Below are positions 30,901-41,057 of a stretch of DNA of 64,000 bases, piece by piece. Under the pieces are notes generated by a model. It saw only the letters and a list, made by a program, of their open reading frames with translations, was not told where the DNA came from and searched no databases. The position numbers and the translations under genes were made by a program. Source of the DNA: Emiliania huxleyi CCMP1516 (lineage: Eukaryota > Haptophyta > Isochrysidales > Noelaerhabdaceae); the NCBI RefSeq assembly GCF_000372725.1, contig NW_005201613.1, positions 227,165-291,164 on the forward strand. The letters are read 5' to 3'. Each line of letters opens with the position of its first letter. Position 1 is the first letter of the stretch.

Positions 30901-32830
30901 CGCCCCCTCGCACGCCCAGCTGGTGCCGTGGTTGGAGAGCGCGATGGACTCTGACGGCTCGACCGGAGTGGCGGTGCTCGAAGAGTTGATGCTGGCCGTC
31001 ACCGCGCACGACCTCGAGGCGGCCGTGCCGGGGGGCGGGTGGAGGGACATCGTCGCCGCTGACGACTTTGACGCACCCAGATGGTTCCCTGAGGAGCTCG
31101 AGCGGCTGGTCGTCCCCGTCGACACCATCGCGGGCTGGCACGCCGAGCACCGAGAACCGCAGGTGAGGGCGATGGTCGAGCTGGCCGGCGCCGATGCGCC
31201 AGGCCTCCGTGCGCTGCTGCAGGCGGGCAAGCGGCTGCGCCAGCCGGCTCGGCAGCTGTGCGAGTGGCGGGACGACCTGGCGGCGGCACTCGGCGGCGGC
31301 CCCGAGGCGAAGGCGGCGACGCGCGAGGCGGTGCGGCAGGCGCCGAGCTTCCTCACGGCGCCCCGGCCCGTCGCCGTGATCAAGGCCGTCGTCCAGCTCC
31401 TCGGCGGCGGCGAGGAGGCGATGGCGGCGACGCGCGAGGCGGTGCGGCAGGCGCCGACCTTCCTCACGGCGCCCCGGCCCGTCGCCGTGATCGAGGCCGT
31501 CGTCGAGCTCCTCGGCGGCGGCGAGGAGGCGAAGGCGGCGACGCGCGAGGCGGTGCGGCAGGCGCCGACCTTCCTCACGGCGCCCCGGCCCGTCGCCGTG
31601 ATCGAGGCCGTCGTCCAGTGCCTCGGCGGCGACGAGGAGGCGATGGCGGCGACGCGCGAGGCGGTGCGGCAGGCGCCGACCTTCCTCAGGGCGCCCCAGC
31701 CCGCCGCCCTGATCAAGGCCGTCGTCGAGCTCCTCGGCGGCGACGAGGAGGCGAAGGCGGCGACGCGCGTGGCGGTGCGGCAGGCGCCGACCTTCCTCAT
31801 GGCGCCCCAGCCCGTCGCCGTGATCGAGGCCGTCGTCCAGTGCCTCGGCGGCGGCGAGGAGGCGAAGGCGGCGACGCGCGTGGCGGTGCGGCAGGCGGCG
31901 AGCTTCCTCAAGGCGCCCCAGCCCGTCGCCGCCATCGAGGCCGTCGTCCAGTGCCTCGGCGGCGGCGAGGAGGCGAAGGCCGCGACGCGCGTGGCGGTGC
32001 GGCAGGCGCCGACCTTCCTCAGGGCGCCCCGGCCCGTCGCCGTGATCGAGGCCGTCGTCGAGCTCCTCGGCGGCGACGAGGAGGCGAAGGCGGCGACGCG
32101 CGTGGCGGTGCGGCAGGCGCCGAGCTTCCTCCGGGCGGCCCAGCCCGTCGCCGTGATCGAGGCCGTCGTCCAGTGCCTCGGCGGCGGCCCCGAGGCAAAG
32201 GCGGCGACGCGCGTGGCGGTCCGGCAGGCGCCGACCTTCCTCATGGCGCCCCAGCCCGTCGCCGTGATCGAGGCCGTCGTCCAGTGCCTCGGCGGCGGCG
32301 AGGAGGCGAAGGCGGCGACGCGCGTGGCGGTGCGGCAGGCGGCGAGCTTCCTCAAGGCGCCCCAGCCCGTCGCCGCCATCGAGGCCGTCGTCCAGTGCCT
32401 CGGCGGCGGCGAGGAGGCGAAGGCCGCGACGCGCGTGGCGGTGCGGCAGGCGCCGAGCTTCCTCCGGGCGGCCCAGCCTGTCGCCGTGATCGAGGCCGTC
32501 GTCCAGTGCCTCGGCGGCGGCGAGGAGGCGAAGGCGGCGACGCGCGTGGCGGTGCGGCAGGCGCCGAGCTTCCTCATGGCGGCTCGCCCTAAAGAAGTCA
32601 TCGCTAAAATGGTCGCTGTGGCGGAACAGCGATTGCCTCGTGATGAGGCCTTGCGCCTCGTGCGCTCCATGGTGAGCGAGACTCCGAGCCTGCTTGACGG
32701 CCGCTCGAATCACGTTGAGAAAGTCCGCCGCCGTTCCGAGGGGGAGGCGGGGCCCCGCAAGCGGAAGCGTGCCGATAACGCAAGCATCGCCGCCGCCTTT
32801 GCTGGCGCTTTCGCCGGCCAATCACTGTGA
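27919..32830 (+). CDS. FEN1/XPG-like nuclease fused to twelve 37-residue repeats
   Basis: Exons 27919-28583 and 28699-32830, joined by a 115-bp GC-AG intron, give 1,598 residues. Exon 1 has the PIN/XPG acidic set: VDCSTVSHDLL, VFLLFEG (Glu where FDG is usual), GTENDHMA and FNDGDMLVHG; exon 2 continues with a helix-hairpin-helix-like GYRGLGTFERLLEVLG. This suggests a structure-specific 5' nuclease. A Gly/Ser-rich stretch, an unknown domain, a proline/serine-rich hinge and another unknown domain follow. From 31292 to 32620 lie twelve 111-bp units encoding VRQAPTFLxAPxPVAVIEAV plus LGGxEEAKAAT, then a degenerate thirteenth and a basic tail with RKRKR, a likely nuclear signal. The repeat core is mTERF-like, so nucleic-acid binding is plausible. 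Confidence 0.7.
28584..28698 (+). other. GC-AG intron with C-tracts
   Basis: The intron of the nuclease fusion contains two C12-14 runs and a duplicated GCCGCCTAGTAATAG sequence. It begins GCGCCGCT and the downstream exon begins GGGCCAGCT. The boundary was chosen because it restores the frame between the two catalytic halves. Confidence 0.6.
31292..32620 (+). repeat. 111-bp tandem array (12 units) in coding sequence
   Basis: Each unit is 111 bp, a multiple of three, so all frames on both strands stay open across it. Units differ by a few bases. Units around 31805-32010 and 32249-32454 are nearly identical at a spacing of 444 bp, showing a four-unit higher-order duplication. Confidence 0.95.
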
Positions 32831-32859
32831 TAGAGTATGTATACGTATACTCACATCGG

Positions 32860-33204
32860 TCACGTGAAATTGCGGCGGCGGAGACGGGCAGGGGCGGCGG
32901 TGCAGGAGTCGGCGGCGTGGGCGGCGGCGAGGGAAGCAGGAGCAGTGGCGGCGACGCGGCGGCGCGAGTGTTGAAGGAGTAGAATAGAATGCGGAGACGG
33001 CGACGGCGAAGGTGTAGAAGGTAGAAGCGGCAAGGGCGGCAGCGGCGAGGGGATGGCGGCGGCAACGGCGGCGATGGCGGCGGCGACGGCGATGGCGGCG
33101 GCGACGGCGGGGGCGGAGACGGCGGGGGCGGAGATGGTGGAGGCAGATCTCGGCGGAGGCAGCAAGGGCGGTGGGTGGGTGGGGATGAGTCTAGGGGTGG
33201 TTGT

Positions 33205-33237
<33 letters not shown>

Positions 33238-33460
33238 GGCGGCGGCAGCGTGGGCGGGATGGGTGCCGTGCGGCGGCGACGCAACGGAGGACGCAGCGAC
33301 GAAGGACGCAGCGAAGAGGCGGCCGTGGGCTTGGTAGCGGAGGCGAGGGTAGCGGAGGCGACAGCGGGGAGCGTCGACGGCGCCAGTCGCGGAGAAGTAG
33401 GCGGCGACGAGACGGTAGGAGAGAGACAGGGTAGGCAGTGACAGGGGTGGAAGCGATGGC
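32860..33460. repeat. GGC/GAC-rich low-complexity tract
   Basis: Imperfect GGC, GGCGAC and GGCGGA units fill the stretch just 3' of the nuclease fusion. Long frames on both strands here are artefacts of the simple sequence. Confidence 0.8.
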
Positions 33461-34800
33461 AGTGGTGGCGCTGTAGTTGGCGGTGAGGGGCTGCGGCGAG
33501 GGGCTGCGGAGGGCCGCTCCACAACTAGTCACCCTGACCGCCGCCACATCCTCATCCACAGCACCTTCGCCCTTCCAGGTCGCGGGTGTCGTACGCGATA
33601 AATTAACCAGTGAATCCAACGCTACGACCGACGCAGTGCACATCAGGCTTGGAAAAACGAGGTCGCAGGGGAGGGATTCCAATCCCTGCCGTCGGAGGTA
33701 ACAAGAACTTAATTCAACGCTGCGCTTGTCCGCCTCTTCAAGGTCTGGGGCTGTTTCGGGTGTAGGGGGTGGGGCGGGAGGCGAGCATGAGCGCGCCTCT
33801 TTCGTAGCAACTGCACGCAAGGTTGGCTGCTCGTGCCAGGGTGGCTCTGATCGGTCCTAAGCACGGCAACGTCTGCAGCACCGACGCCGTGCTCGCACAA
33901 ACAGGCGGAGTGACGGCCCCGCCGGCGTGCCCACTTGACGACGTGCACCGGACAGAGTGGAGCTCCATCGCTGCATGTTAGTGGCACAGGCACAGCAGCA
34001 CGAGAGCGGCCGCCTCGACGGCCACATCGAGGCGGCCGCCGAACCTATACCCCGTTGGAGGTAGGCCGCTCGTCTAGCCAATCAGCCTTAAGCGAGCGGC
34101 CTGGCCGTTGGAATGGCCGGGTGGAGAGAGGGGCGGAGTCGGCTCGGAAGCGCGACTGCAGCCACGGGGACTGCCCGCCCACTCTCGTCGGGTTGAGGGG
34201 AGGACGACTGTCTCTGACGGCGAACCTCAGTTACGAGCCGCCCTCCCCTCGAGACGCGAGGCCAGCGCACTTGGGGCCGAGGCAGCCCCAGCGTACACCG
34301 CCCCACACGCCTCACGCGGCCTCTGGCTGGAGCGGGATCGCAAGCGAGTCCCCCGGGCCGGCGCGCGTCTTCCGAGAGAGGAGCAGGAGCGAGGGACATT
34401 CTTAGTAAGCCGGCATGCAGTGCATGCACGGCCGTTCAGAAACTCTCCAGCCGTTGGAGTGGCTGCGCTCCCGCCCCTCACGCCGGGTGGACAAGCGGGG
34501 GGAGGTCAATGACCTGCCTATTCGCCCGACATGCCAGGCATGCCGACCTTTCGGAGCCCCCCCTCGTAGACGTGTGCCGCTGGGATCATTCCAGTACGCC
34601 CGAGGGCGACGGTCCCCCGGTAGTAGACGTTGGCGCCGAAGAGGGAGGAGTCGCCGAAGGACGGGTAGTCGTCGGTCATGCGGGGGGAGGAGGAGTCGGC
34701 GAGTAGCGGGGACGAGAACAGAAATGCCTGAGAGGGTGGGGAGGGAGGCGTGAGGCGCAGGGCGTGGGGCGGGAGGGCGCGGGGCGCTCGTGTGAGGGCA
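33461..34800. other. Intergenic, no supported gene
   Basis: Frames of up to ~150 codons are proline/arginine-rich and without motifs. A hairpin-like GGGATTCCAATCCC lies near 33674 but no tRNA structure surrounds it. Confidence 0.45.
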
Positions 34801-34810
34801 GGGTGTGTTT

Positions 34811-34839
34811 TGTGTGTGTGTGTGTATGTGTGTGTGTGT

Positions 34840-34910
<71 letters not shown>

Positions 34911-34924
34911 TTTGTTTGTTTGTG
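34811..34924. repeat. (TG)n microsatellite ending in (TTTG)n
   Basis: About 50 TG units with two TATG interruptions, ending in four TTTG units. Confidence 0.95.
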
Positions 34925-35112
34925 CGAGGGCTGGGCGGGGCAGGGCAGGGCGGCGGCGAGCGGCGAGCGGCGTCGGCGAGATCGGCGACGAAGAGAGGCG
35001 ATGGTGACGTACACGGCGGCAGTGTTCACGGCAGCAGCGCCGGTGGCGGCCCCGCGCAGCGGCGGCGGCGCCCTGAGTGAGGCAGACTGCCCTGCACAGG
35101 GGTTATGTGTGT

Positions 35113-35328
35113 GAGCACTTGAGCACTTGATAGGGTCGATTCCGCATGGTACGGGACCCCTCCGATCGTCTCGCCCACCCTCACTGGTGTGTTCATTGGG
35201 GGGGGGGGGGGTCATAACAAACACGGTACAGGATCGAGGTGCACGCTGCAGGGAAGCAGTGTCGTGGTCCCCCCTCTCCCCGACGGCGATGGCGGTGTGA
35301 CCGATCGAGCTACAAGAGGAGCTTGTTC
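35113..35328. repeat. Dispersed ~200-bp repeat, copy A
   Basis: Starts GAGCACTTGATAGGGTCGAT, carries a G15 run before TCATAACAAACACGGTACAG, and ends GACCGATCGAGCTACAAGAG. It recurs in the same orientation at 36145-36340. The segment GGGTCGATTCC resembles a tRNA-type B box, but no A box was found in the right place. Confidence 0.9.
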
Positions 35329-36144
35329 AGCAGGATCCGGGTTGGTCTGGCGCACTACCTCACTGGGCCTGAGCCACCGCACGACGCTTCCCGTCACCGT
35401 CGCGGGTTTGTGTGGGATCGAACCACTCCGGGATGGGCAAGCCCATCGTTCTGAGTTGTGCCTTTCCCTCACCTGCAGGGTGTAGCAAGAGGGTATGTGC
35501 TCCGCGTTGTCCGGACAGGAGGGTGTGGGGGGGGGGGGGGGGGCTCTTCCCGCGCCGGCCATCCAAAGGAAAAGAAATAACGAGTTCGCCTCCGGTATGT
35601 TCGGTCTAATTAAAATGAATGTTCGTAAGAGCTTTAAGTACACTAAAAAGAAGAAAATGACCAACAGCCTCAGGGAAAAAGAATTACATACGCCCTCTCA
35701 GTGTGAGGTGACAAACTGCACTCCAAGTGCTCCCACAGAGTCTCCAACAAGAGAGTGATCCTCGCTCGCTTCGAGTCTTCGTTCACGGAGACCCGTTCGG
35801 ATCCGCGGGAAAACAATTACTTACCGCGTACCAAAACGTACATCAAGCATGCTTGGTGGACTTGCGTTGATGGCCACGCCCCAGGCAGGCGCCGCCGGCA
35901 GGCAACAACTGACTGCGATCCACGCTATCTGGACGTGCGCGAGGATGTCTCAGACTAGGTCTCAGATGCATGCGGCCGCCTCTCACAGCAGTCCCCGGCA
36001 CAACCGCGGCGTCAAAACAGGATCTGGGCCAGCGTCTCTCAGGGGTTCTGACATTCCCAGTTGCCCCGCTCCTTCCCTCTTCCTGTCTTGAAGTCTCCCT
36101 CCGAGCCACGGACGGACTTGACTCTTGAGCACTTGAGTCATCTT

Positions 36145-36340
36145 GAGCACTTGATAGGGTCGATTCCGCATGGTACGGGACCCCTCGATCGTCTCGCCCT
36201 CCCTCACTGGTGTGTTCATTGGGGGGGGGTCATAACAAACACGGTACAGGATCGAGGTGCACGCTGCCAAAGCAGTGTCGTCCCCCCTCTCCCCGACGGC
36301 GATGGCGGTGTGACCGATCGAGCTACAAGAGGAACTTGTT
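36145..36340. repeat. Dispersed ~200-bp repeat, copy B
   Basis: Same sequence as copy A with a shorter G run and small indels. After the shared part the two copies diverge completely. The span between copies (35329-36144) holds no recognised gene. Confidence 0.9.
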
Positions 36341-36930
36341 GGTTGTTCTGTGCAGGCCGAGGCAGGATCCAGAACTAATCAACACACACAGCACGTCCTG
36401 CCAAGCGCCAAGGAAGGCGACACTGCACTGAATAGAGGACAGCGATGACAGTGTTGGTTACAGCAGAAAGATTACTCAATTCTCTCCACTACAAAAAAAG
36501 TCCGATGGGGAACCGACATCATGGCCCCGAAAGCCGTACTCTCTAGGTAAGGTGCGGGAGCTCCACAAACCAGGTTCCCCATGCCGCTCAAGGTAGGGGC
36601 CTCCATGCCGCTCACGGCAGAGGCGTCGTCACACCACCGCGATTCGGTGGGGTGCGTGCTGTCTGCTTGCTTTGGACAGCAATGCCGGCCAGCATCGAGG
36701 AGAGCCACTCACTGCCCGAGTGGGAGCTTACACGTAGAGCGAGCATGTGTGCCTGGCGGTATGCGCTGGATGTCTTGCCATGCGACTTTGGCGGTGGAAC
36801 GAGACCCGTACGTCACCAACCTCGTCCTCGAGCAGGCGTTTACCCTACTGAGCCTAAAGTCTTCACTCTGCTAAGTAAGGCTTCCCCCCCGCGTTGTGTA
36901 CCCCCGATTGGAGCTCCACAGCTCCACAAA

Positions 36931-37671
36931 CTACGCTCGGCCCTCCACGTAGAGCGACCGATCCGCTTGGTCAGCCTCTGAATGGCAGCCGCCAGGGCCC
37001 TCGAACGAGTACTCGCCACTCCGGCTGCGGTTGTAGGCGGATTCGTATGCGGTGCGGAAGCCAGCGCGATGAAAGTCTTTGATCATCGTCTCCGCGTCCC
37101 ACGCATTTTGATGTGCCAGCCCTGTTCCTCCAAGCTGGTCTGGTTGGTGTGAGACGGAGAGAAAATCTGACCGCAGCAGTTCAAAAGGGGTCCAATTGTG
37201 CCCGCTATGCTGGATGCGACGCCGGCGTTGGAAGAGGCTGAAGTTGTTGTCGCCGGCGAGATAATGCTGCATCGTCACCCGCGGGTTGGGCGTGATGACC
37301 CGCAGAAAACCTCCAGGGAGCAGCACGCGATGGAACTCCTTGAAAATACGAGGCGAAACGTGCATGGGCGTGTGCTCCATCGTGTGCGACGCATAGATCG
37401 CGCCAACAGAGTCATCAGGGAGGGGCAACCCTTTGAAGTTGGCGAAGTACACCACATAGTCTGCCCATTCCTTCACCATGTCAACCGTCTTCCATTTCCG
37501 ATGGTCGACAGCTGTGCACCGTGCCCAATTTGGCCCAGGCCCGATTACAAGATTGATCGAGCGAGGCAGCATCGTCCCTCCCGCTCTACCCCTGAATGTT
37601 TGCTTCTGTCCCACGGGAGCGGCCTGCGTTGGGCCAAAGAAGAGCAACGACGAAAGGACGATGAGGCGCAT
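36931..37671 (-). CDS. Secreted or luminal SAM-dependent methyltransferase (type 11-like)
   Basis: 246 residues from the ATG at 37671. An N-terminal signal peptide is likely: MRLIVLSSLLFFGPTQA. The methyltransferase core shows INLVIGPGPNW (a changed motif I), VVYFANFKGLPLPDDSVGAI, YASHTMEHTPMHV and FKEFHRVLLPGGFLRVITPN, the order seen in type 11 methyltransferases. The ending EGPGGCHSEADQADRSLYVE is like that of methyltransferases often seen beside glycan genes. The substrate is unknown. The glycine-rich SAM loop is atypical, so the cofactor site may be divergent. Confidence 0.7.
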   Translation of the reverse strand: MRLIVLSSLLFFGPTQAAPVGQKQTFRGRAGGTMLPRSINLVIGPGPNWARCTAVDHRKWKTVDMVKEWADYVVYFANFKGLPLPDDSVGAIYASHTMEHTPMHVSPRIFKEFHRVLLPGGFLRVITPNPRVTMQHYLAGDNNFSLFQRRRRIQHSGHNWTPFELLRSDFLSVSHQPDQLGGTGLAHQNAWDAETMIKDFHRAGFRTAYESAYNRSRSGEYSFEGPGGCHSEADQADRSLYVEGRA

Positions 37672-37704
37672 TAGCGGGGCAGGAGCGCGCAGCTAAAGTG
37701 AGTG

Positions 37705-37938
37705 CTAGGGGCTCCTCGATCCTGCCTCGAGCGATCCCCTTTGCTCACGATCAAAAAAGAACGCGGGCTGAGCGGTGGTGCCCTCGGCCGAGTCCTTCTG
37801 CTGCGCCTCGCCCATGATCGTGTCGGCCGTCTCCGTCTCGTGCACGATGGCGTCCGAGCGCAAAGCCGCGAGCGGCGTCGGCAGGAGGTTGGTCGCGAGG
37901 AGTCCAGCGCGGCGCCCGCGCCTACTTGGCCTGTCCAA
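37705..37938 (-). CDS. Small hypothetical protein or terminal exon
   Basis: A 77-residue frame containing GLLATNLLPTPLAALRSDAI, then VHETETADTIMGEAQ and FFFDREQ. Composition is protein-like and differs from the shadow frames on either side, but no family is recognised. It ends 34 bases upstream of the methyltransferase start on the same strand. It could be the last exon of a gene whose other exons were not identified. Confidence 0.35.
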   Translation of the reverse strand: MDRPSRRGRRAGLLATNLLPTPLAALRSDAIVHETETADTIMGEAQQKDSAEGTTAQPAFFFDREQRGSLEAGSRSP

Positions 37939-38039
37939 GGGTTTCCTCGCCCCTCTGTTTCCTTTCCGTGTTTCCTGCTAGTTTCCCTAGAGCCCCCTCT
38001 ATTTCCCGGGCTCTGAGCCGAGTCTGAGGCTGGCGTTTG

Positions 38040-38400
38040 GGCGGCCCCAAAAGCCAAATCGGCAAAATCGGCAAAATACCGGGGTATTTTGCGGGTACCT
38101 GGAAAACCCCCGGGTATACCTAGAAAATACCCGGGTAGTTTGCCGATTTCCTAAATTTTGCCCCAGAAGTGCCAGATTTTGCCCCAGACCAGCTCTCAGT
38201 ACTCAGACTCAGGGCTGAGGGAGGGTGTAGAGGATGTAGAGTGTAGAGCGCTGTAGAGCTGTAGAGATGTAGAGCGCTCTGGGGCGCTGTAGAGCTGTAG
38301 AGCTCTACATTCGGCGCGGGACAGAGCGATGCAGATGTAGAGCGATGTAGAGCGCGATTTTGCTGTAGAGTTTGTTGTAGAGGCTCTACAGCCAAACCGC
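38040..38400. repeat. AT-rich CGGCAAAA/CCGGGTA patch and TGTAGAGC minisatellite
   Basis: Between 38050 and 38190 short motifs (CGGCAAAAT, ACCCGGGTA, TTTTGCCCCAGA) recur. From 38226 to 38392 about fifteen degenerate units of TGTAGAGC occur. Confidence 0.75.
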
Positions 38401-38806
38401 CGGGGCGGGGTGGGGTTGGGAGAGGAGACGGCAGTGAGCGGCGGCGATCGGTGGCCAGCGGGCACGCGGCGACCGAGCGCGACGCGCACCAGCTCAAGAC
38501 GTCGCGCGAGGGTGTCGTCCCTGCGGTGGCACACGAGGGGATGAGCGGCGGCCGGTCTCGGCGCCGACAGCGCGTGCGAGGAGAGCGGAGGCGGCAGAGG
38601 GCGGGCGAAGAGGCAGAGGGCGTTACCCTGTGTGGCGGGCGGCAGTCCAGAGTTCACCCGGAAGCTCCAGACTTCACCCACAGGGCCACACCTACCTGTG
38701 TCCTCCTTGCGTCGGTTTCAGACGACTGTAAAAAAACTTCGATCAAGGCAAGGGTCCTGTGGCACTCGTTGACGACGCGAGGACTTAGCTCACGGCCTGC
38801 GGCGCT

Positions 38807-41057
38807 ATGCAGGCCGACGCCTCCGTGCCGTGGATTTCACACCTTTTCAGGACGGGCGAGGCGCTCGCGCTGCAGGCGCTCGCGAGCGACTACACCGTCT
38901 CGCTGCAGCACGACGCGTGCGGAAGCAGCGTCGAGCACTCTATCCGCGACGCCGAGGGCGAGAAGCTCGGGCCGTCGTTCCGGTACAAGGTGCTCGGGGT
39001 GTTCGGAGTCGAGGGCCGCTGCGTGGCGTTTGCGCCGCACCACACGCCCGGCACGCTTGTTCTCGCCTTTCGCGGCACACGCGTCGACAGCAACGCCGCC
39101 TCGAGGCCGGGCCGCGGGCAGGCGGCGCCGCCGTCCGAGGACATCAAGGCGCTGCTCAACTCGTCGATGGTGGGCGTCAAGTGGCTTCCGGACGCGGCGA
39201 TGCGCGTGCACGCCGGCGTGCACCGCCACCACGCCGACTTGTGGGACGCTGAGCACTCGACGCGCGGCTCCTCCCTCCGGTTGGACCAGCTCGGCGAGGG
39301 CCTTGGCGGCTGGCTCGCCGGGCTGTGTGGCGCGGACGCGCCGCAGCAGATCGTCTTCGTCGGCCTGTCGCTGGGCGCGGCGCTGGCGCAGATGTCCGCC
39401 CTCCGCCTCGCGAGCGAGCAGCCGCAGCTCGCGGCGCGCACCAGCGTCCTCGGCCTGGGCAGCTTTCAGTTTGCCAACGCGGATGTCGGCCGGCTGTTTG
39501 AGTCGCTGTACGGGGAGCGGGCGGCGCAGCTGGTCACCGCTCGCCGCATGCCCGCCCGCCCTCCGCCGCAGGTTGGCTGGTGGGTCCAGGAGCCTAGAAG
39601 CGGAATGCGCGTTCCTGTCTCCCAGCCAGCACTCGAGAGGACACGTAGTCAACTGCACTCCGCTGTGTTCCACTGCCTTCACTGTCTTCTACCCCGGTGT
39701 ATTCACGCGGTGCTCCGAATACGCCGCACAGCCGCCCTCCCGCCCTCATGTCGGCGTATCCACCACGCAGGTCCAGGAGCCGCCGCGCGATGACGAGGCC
39801 CAGGCGGAGGCGCTCGTCGCCGCCGCGGTTCGCCGAACCTAGAAGCCGGATCCGGAGTCTGGTCTCCCAACTAGCGCTCGAGAGCACGGACTCGGGCTTT
39901 CAAATTGCTGATTTCGACAACTCATCCTTCTCCGCTGCCGTCGTCTGTACTCGTATCTCCCGCGTCTTCACGCGGCGCTCTGAAGACTCTGCACGACACC
40001 GTCCTCCCGCCCCGAGGTTGGGTGTGTTCCGTCACGCAGGTCGCCGACGCCTCCTCTGGCGCCGCGCCGCGCCGCCGGATGCGAGGGATGCGCCCCTCGG
40101 GCGCCGGCCGCGCCGCTGCGGCGGAGGAGCCGTCGGAGCACGAGGTGCGCTCCTCGCTCGGCTCGAGGACGAGGGCGGCGGAGGTGCTGGCGCGCGCCGA
40201 GCTCGCGCGCGGCTGGCTCGCCGTCCGTAGAAGCGGAAGACGGGCGTTCTACTGTCGTCCCACGGGAGCTCGGGAGGACAGTTCCGGGACACTTCCCACG
40301 GGCGCTCGGGAGGACACGTGTGGAGGACACGTATTCGACTGCACTCGCCCGTATTCAGCCGGACTCCTTGTACTCGTAGCCGTTGCACTCCGCTCGGCAC
40401 GAGACCCATCTCTCCCCAGATCTCCCCAGATCTCCCCAGATCTCCCCAGATCTCGTGCACTCCCGTGGTACGCTGAATGCTCGGTACGAGACCTGTGCTC
40501 CCGCCTCGACAGCTCCTCACCACACCCGGCTCAGCTCTGTCGAGGTACTCCCAGCCTGCTGTGGGAACAGCTGACGCAGCCTCGCCGAGGGCTCGCCCCA
40601 GCATGACTCGGCCAGCATGAAACCCCGAGAGGCGTGGAAGTATCTCGCCAGGCTCAGCTCTGTCTGTCGCCTCGCCAGCTCGTGCACACCAGATCACACA
40701 CAGAAGAGTGGGGGCCGGGGGGCGGCGAATGCTCGGCACGAGACCCGTGCTCCCGCCGCAAGTGCCCCACACGCCCCGTCAGCGGCGCACACCCGCACGG
40801 TAGGCTTGCCGTCGACCCAATCACCGCCGCGTTTGGGGAGACCGTGCCCCTCCACGGCATCCTGTTTTTGCGCGCCGACGTCGCCGACGAGTGCGACGAC
40901 GCCTCCGCGCACGAGGCGGCGGCGCAGCCGCTCCCTGCCCGCGCGGGCGGGCTGGTTGCTCCGCCGACGGCGCTCGCCGCGCTCATGGCTGGGCGGATGG
41001 CCAAGCAGCACGCTCTCCGCCTCGACTACCTGGAGCTTCACCTCGCGCGCCACTACC
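38807..41057 (+). CDS. Class 3 lipase-like alpha/beta hydrolase, 3' end uncertain
   Basis: Exons 38807-39583, 39771-39827, 40040-40215 and 40804-41057 join in frame and give 421 residues so far. The fold matches fungal-type class 3 lipases: GTLVLAFRGTRVDS with the conserved RGT strand, a VHAGVHRH region, the nucleophile elbow VFVGLSLGAALAQM with Ser in GxSxG, LGLGSFQFANADV carrying a candidate Asp, and LDYLELHLARHY with candidate His residues. It would hydrolyse acyl esters. Exon 4 ends at a good GTGAGG donor; a further exon around 41232-41460 (YFPWYGRDGF) is likely, but the join is ambiguous and the assembly gap follows. All three upstream introns belong to one introner family. Confidence 0.75.
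39584..39770 (+). mobile_element. Introner element, lipase intron 1
   Basis: A 187-bp intron bounded by a perfect 11-bp direct repeat, GTCCAGGAGCC, at 39584 and 39771. The upstream copy provides the GT donor; the element ends in CACGCAG immediately before the downstream copy. Body motifs: TAGAAGCGGAATGCG, CACTCGAGAGGACACG, TTCACGCGGTGCTC. Removal leaves exactly one copy of the repeat and an open frame. Confidence 0.9.
39828..40039 (+). mobile_element. Introner element, lipase intron 2
   Basis: A 212-bp intron, only 57 bp after intron 1. It begins GTTCGCCGAACC and the downstream exon begins GTCGCCGACGCC, an aged direct repeat. Body motifs TAGAAGCCGGA, GCGCTCGAGAG and TCTTCACGCGGCGCTC match the other copies. 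The 3' end CACGCAG is identical to that of intron 1. Confidence 0.85.
40216..40803 (+). mobile_element. Expanded introner element, lipase intron 3
   Basis: A 588-bp intron starting GCTCGCCGTCC (GC donor) with the downstream exon starting GCTTGCCGTCG. The first part repeats TAGAAGCGGAAGACG and CTCGGGAGGACA units; the middle holds a 10-bp array of GATCTCCCCA at about 40407-40455 and further CTCGGCACGAGACC duplications. It looks like an introner enlarged by internal tandem duplication. Confidence 0.75.

Noticed and set aside
31258-32592. 444-codon plus-strand frame in the repeat array
   Set aside because: Same cause: a shifted reading of the 111-bp repeats, giving Arg/Gly-rich text.
30185-32821. 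878-codon minus-strand frame opposite the nuclease fusion
   Set aside because: It stays open because the 111-bp unit is a multiple of three and GC-rich. Its product is Arg/His/Leu-rich repeats without any domain, while the plus frame carries nuclease motifs.
32604-33820. Proline/serine-rich minus-strand frames
   Set aside because: Translations of the GGC/GAC simple-sequence tract.
35400-35470. Possible tRNA on the minus strand (GGTTCGATCCC-like B box and a GATGGGC hairpin)
   Set aside because: No acceptor stem pairs and no D-arm or A box in the correct order. At most a tRNA-derived fragment.
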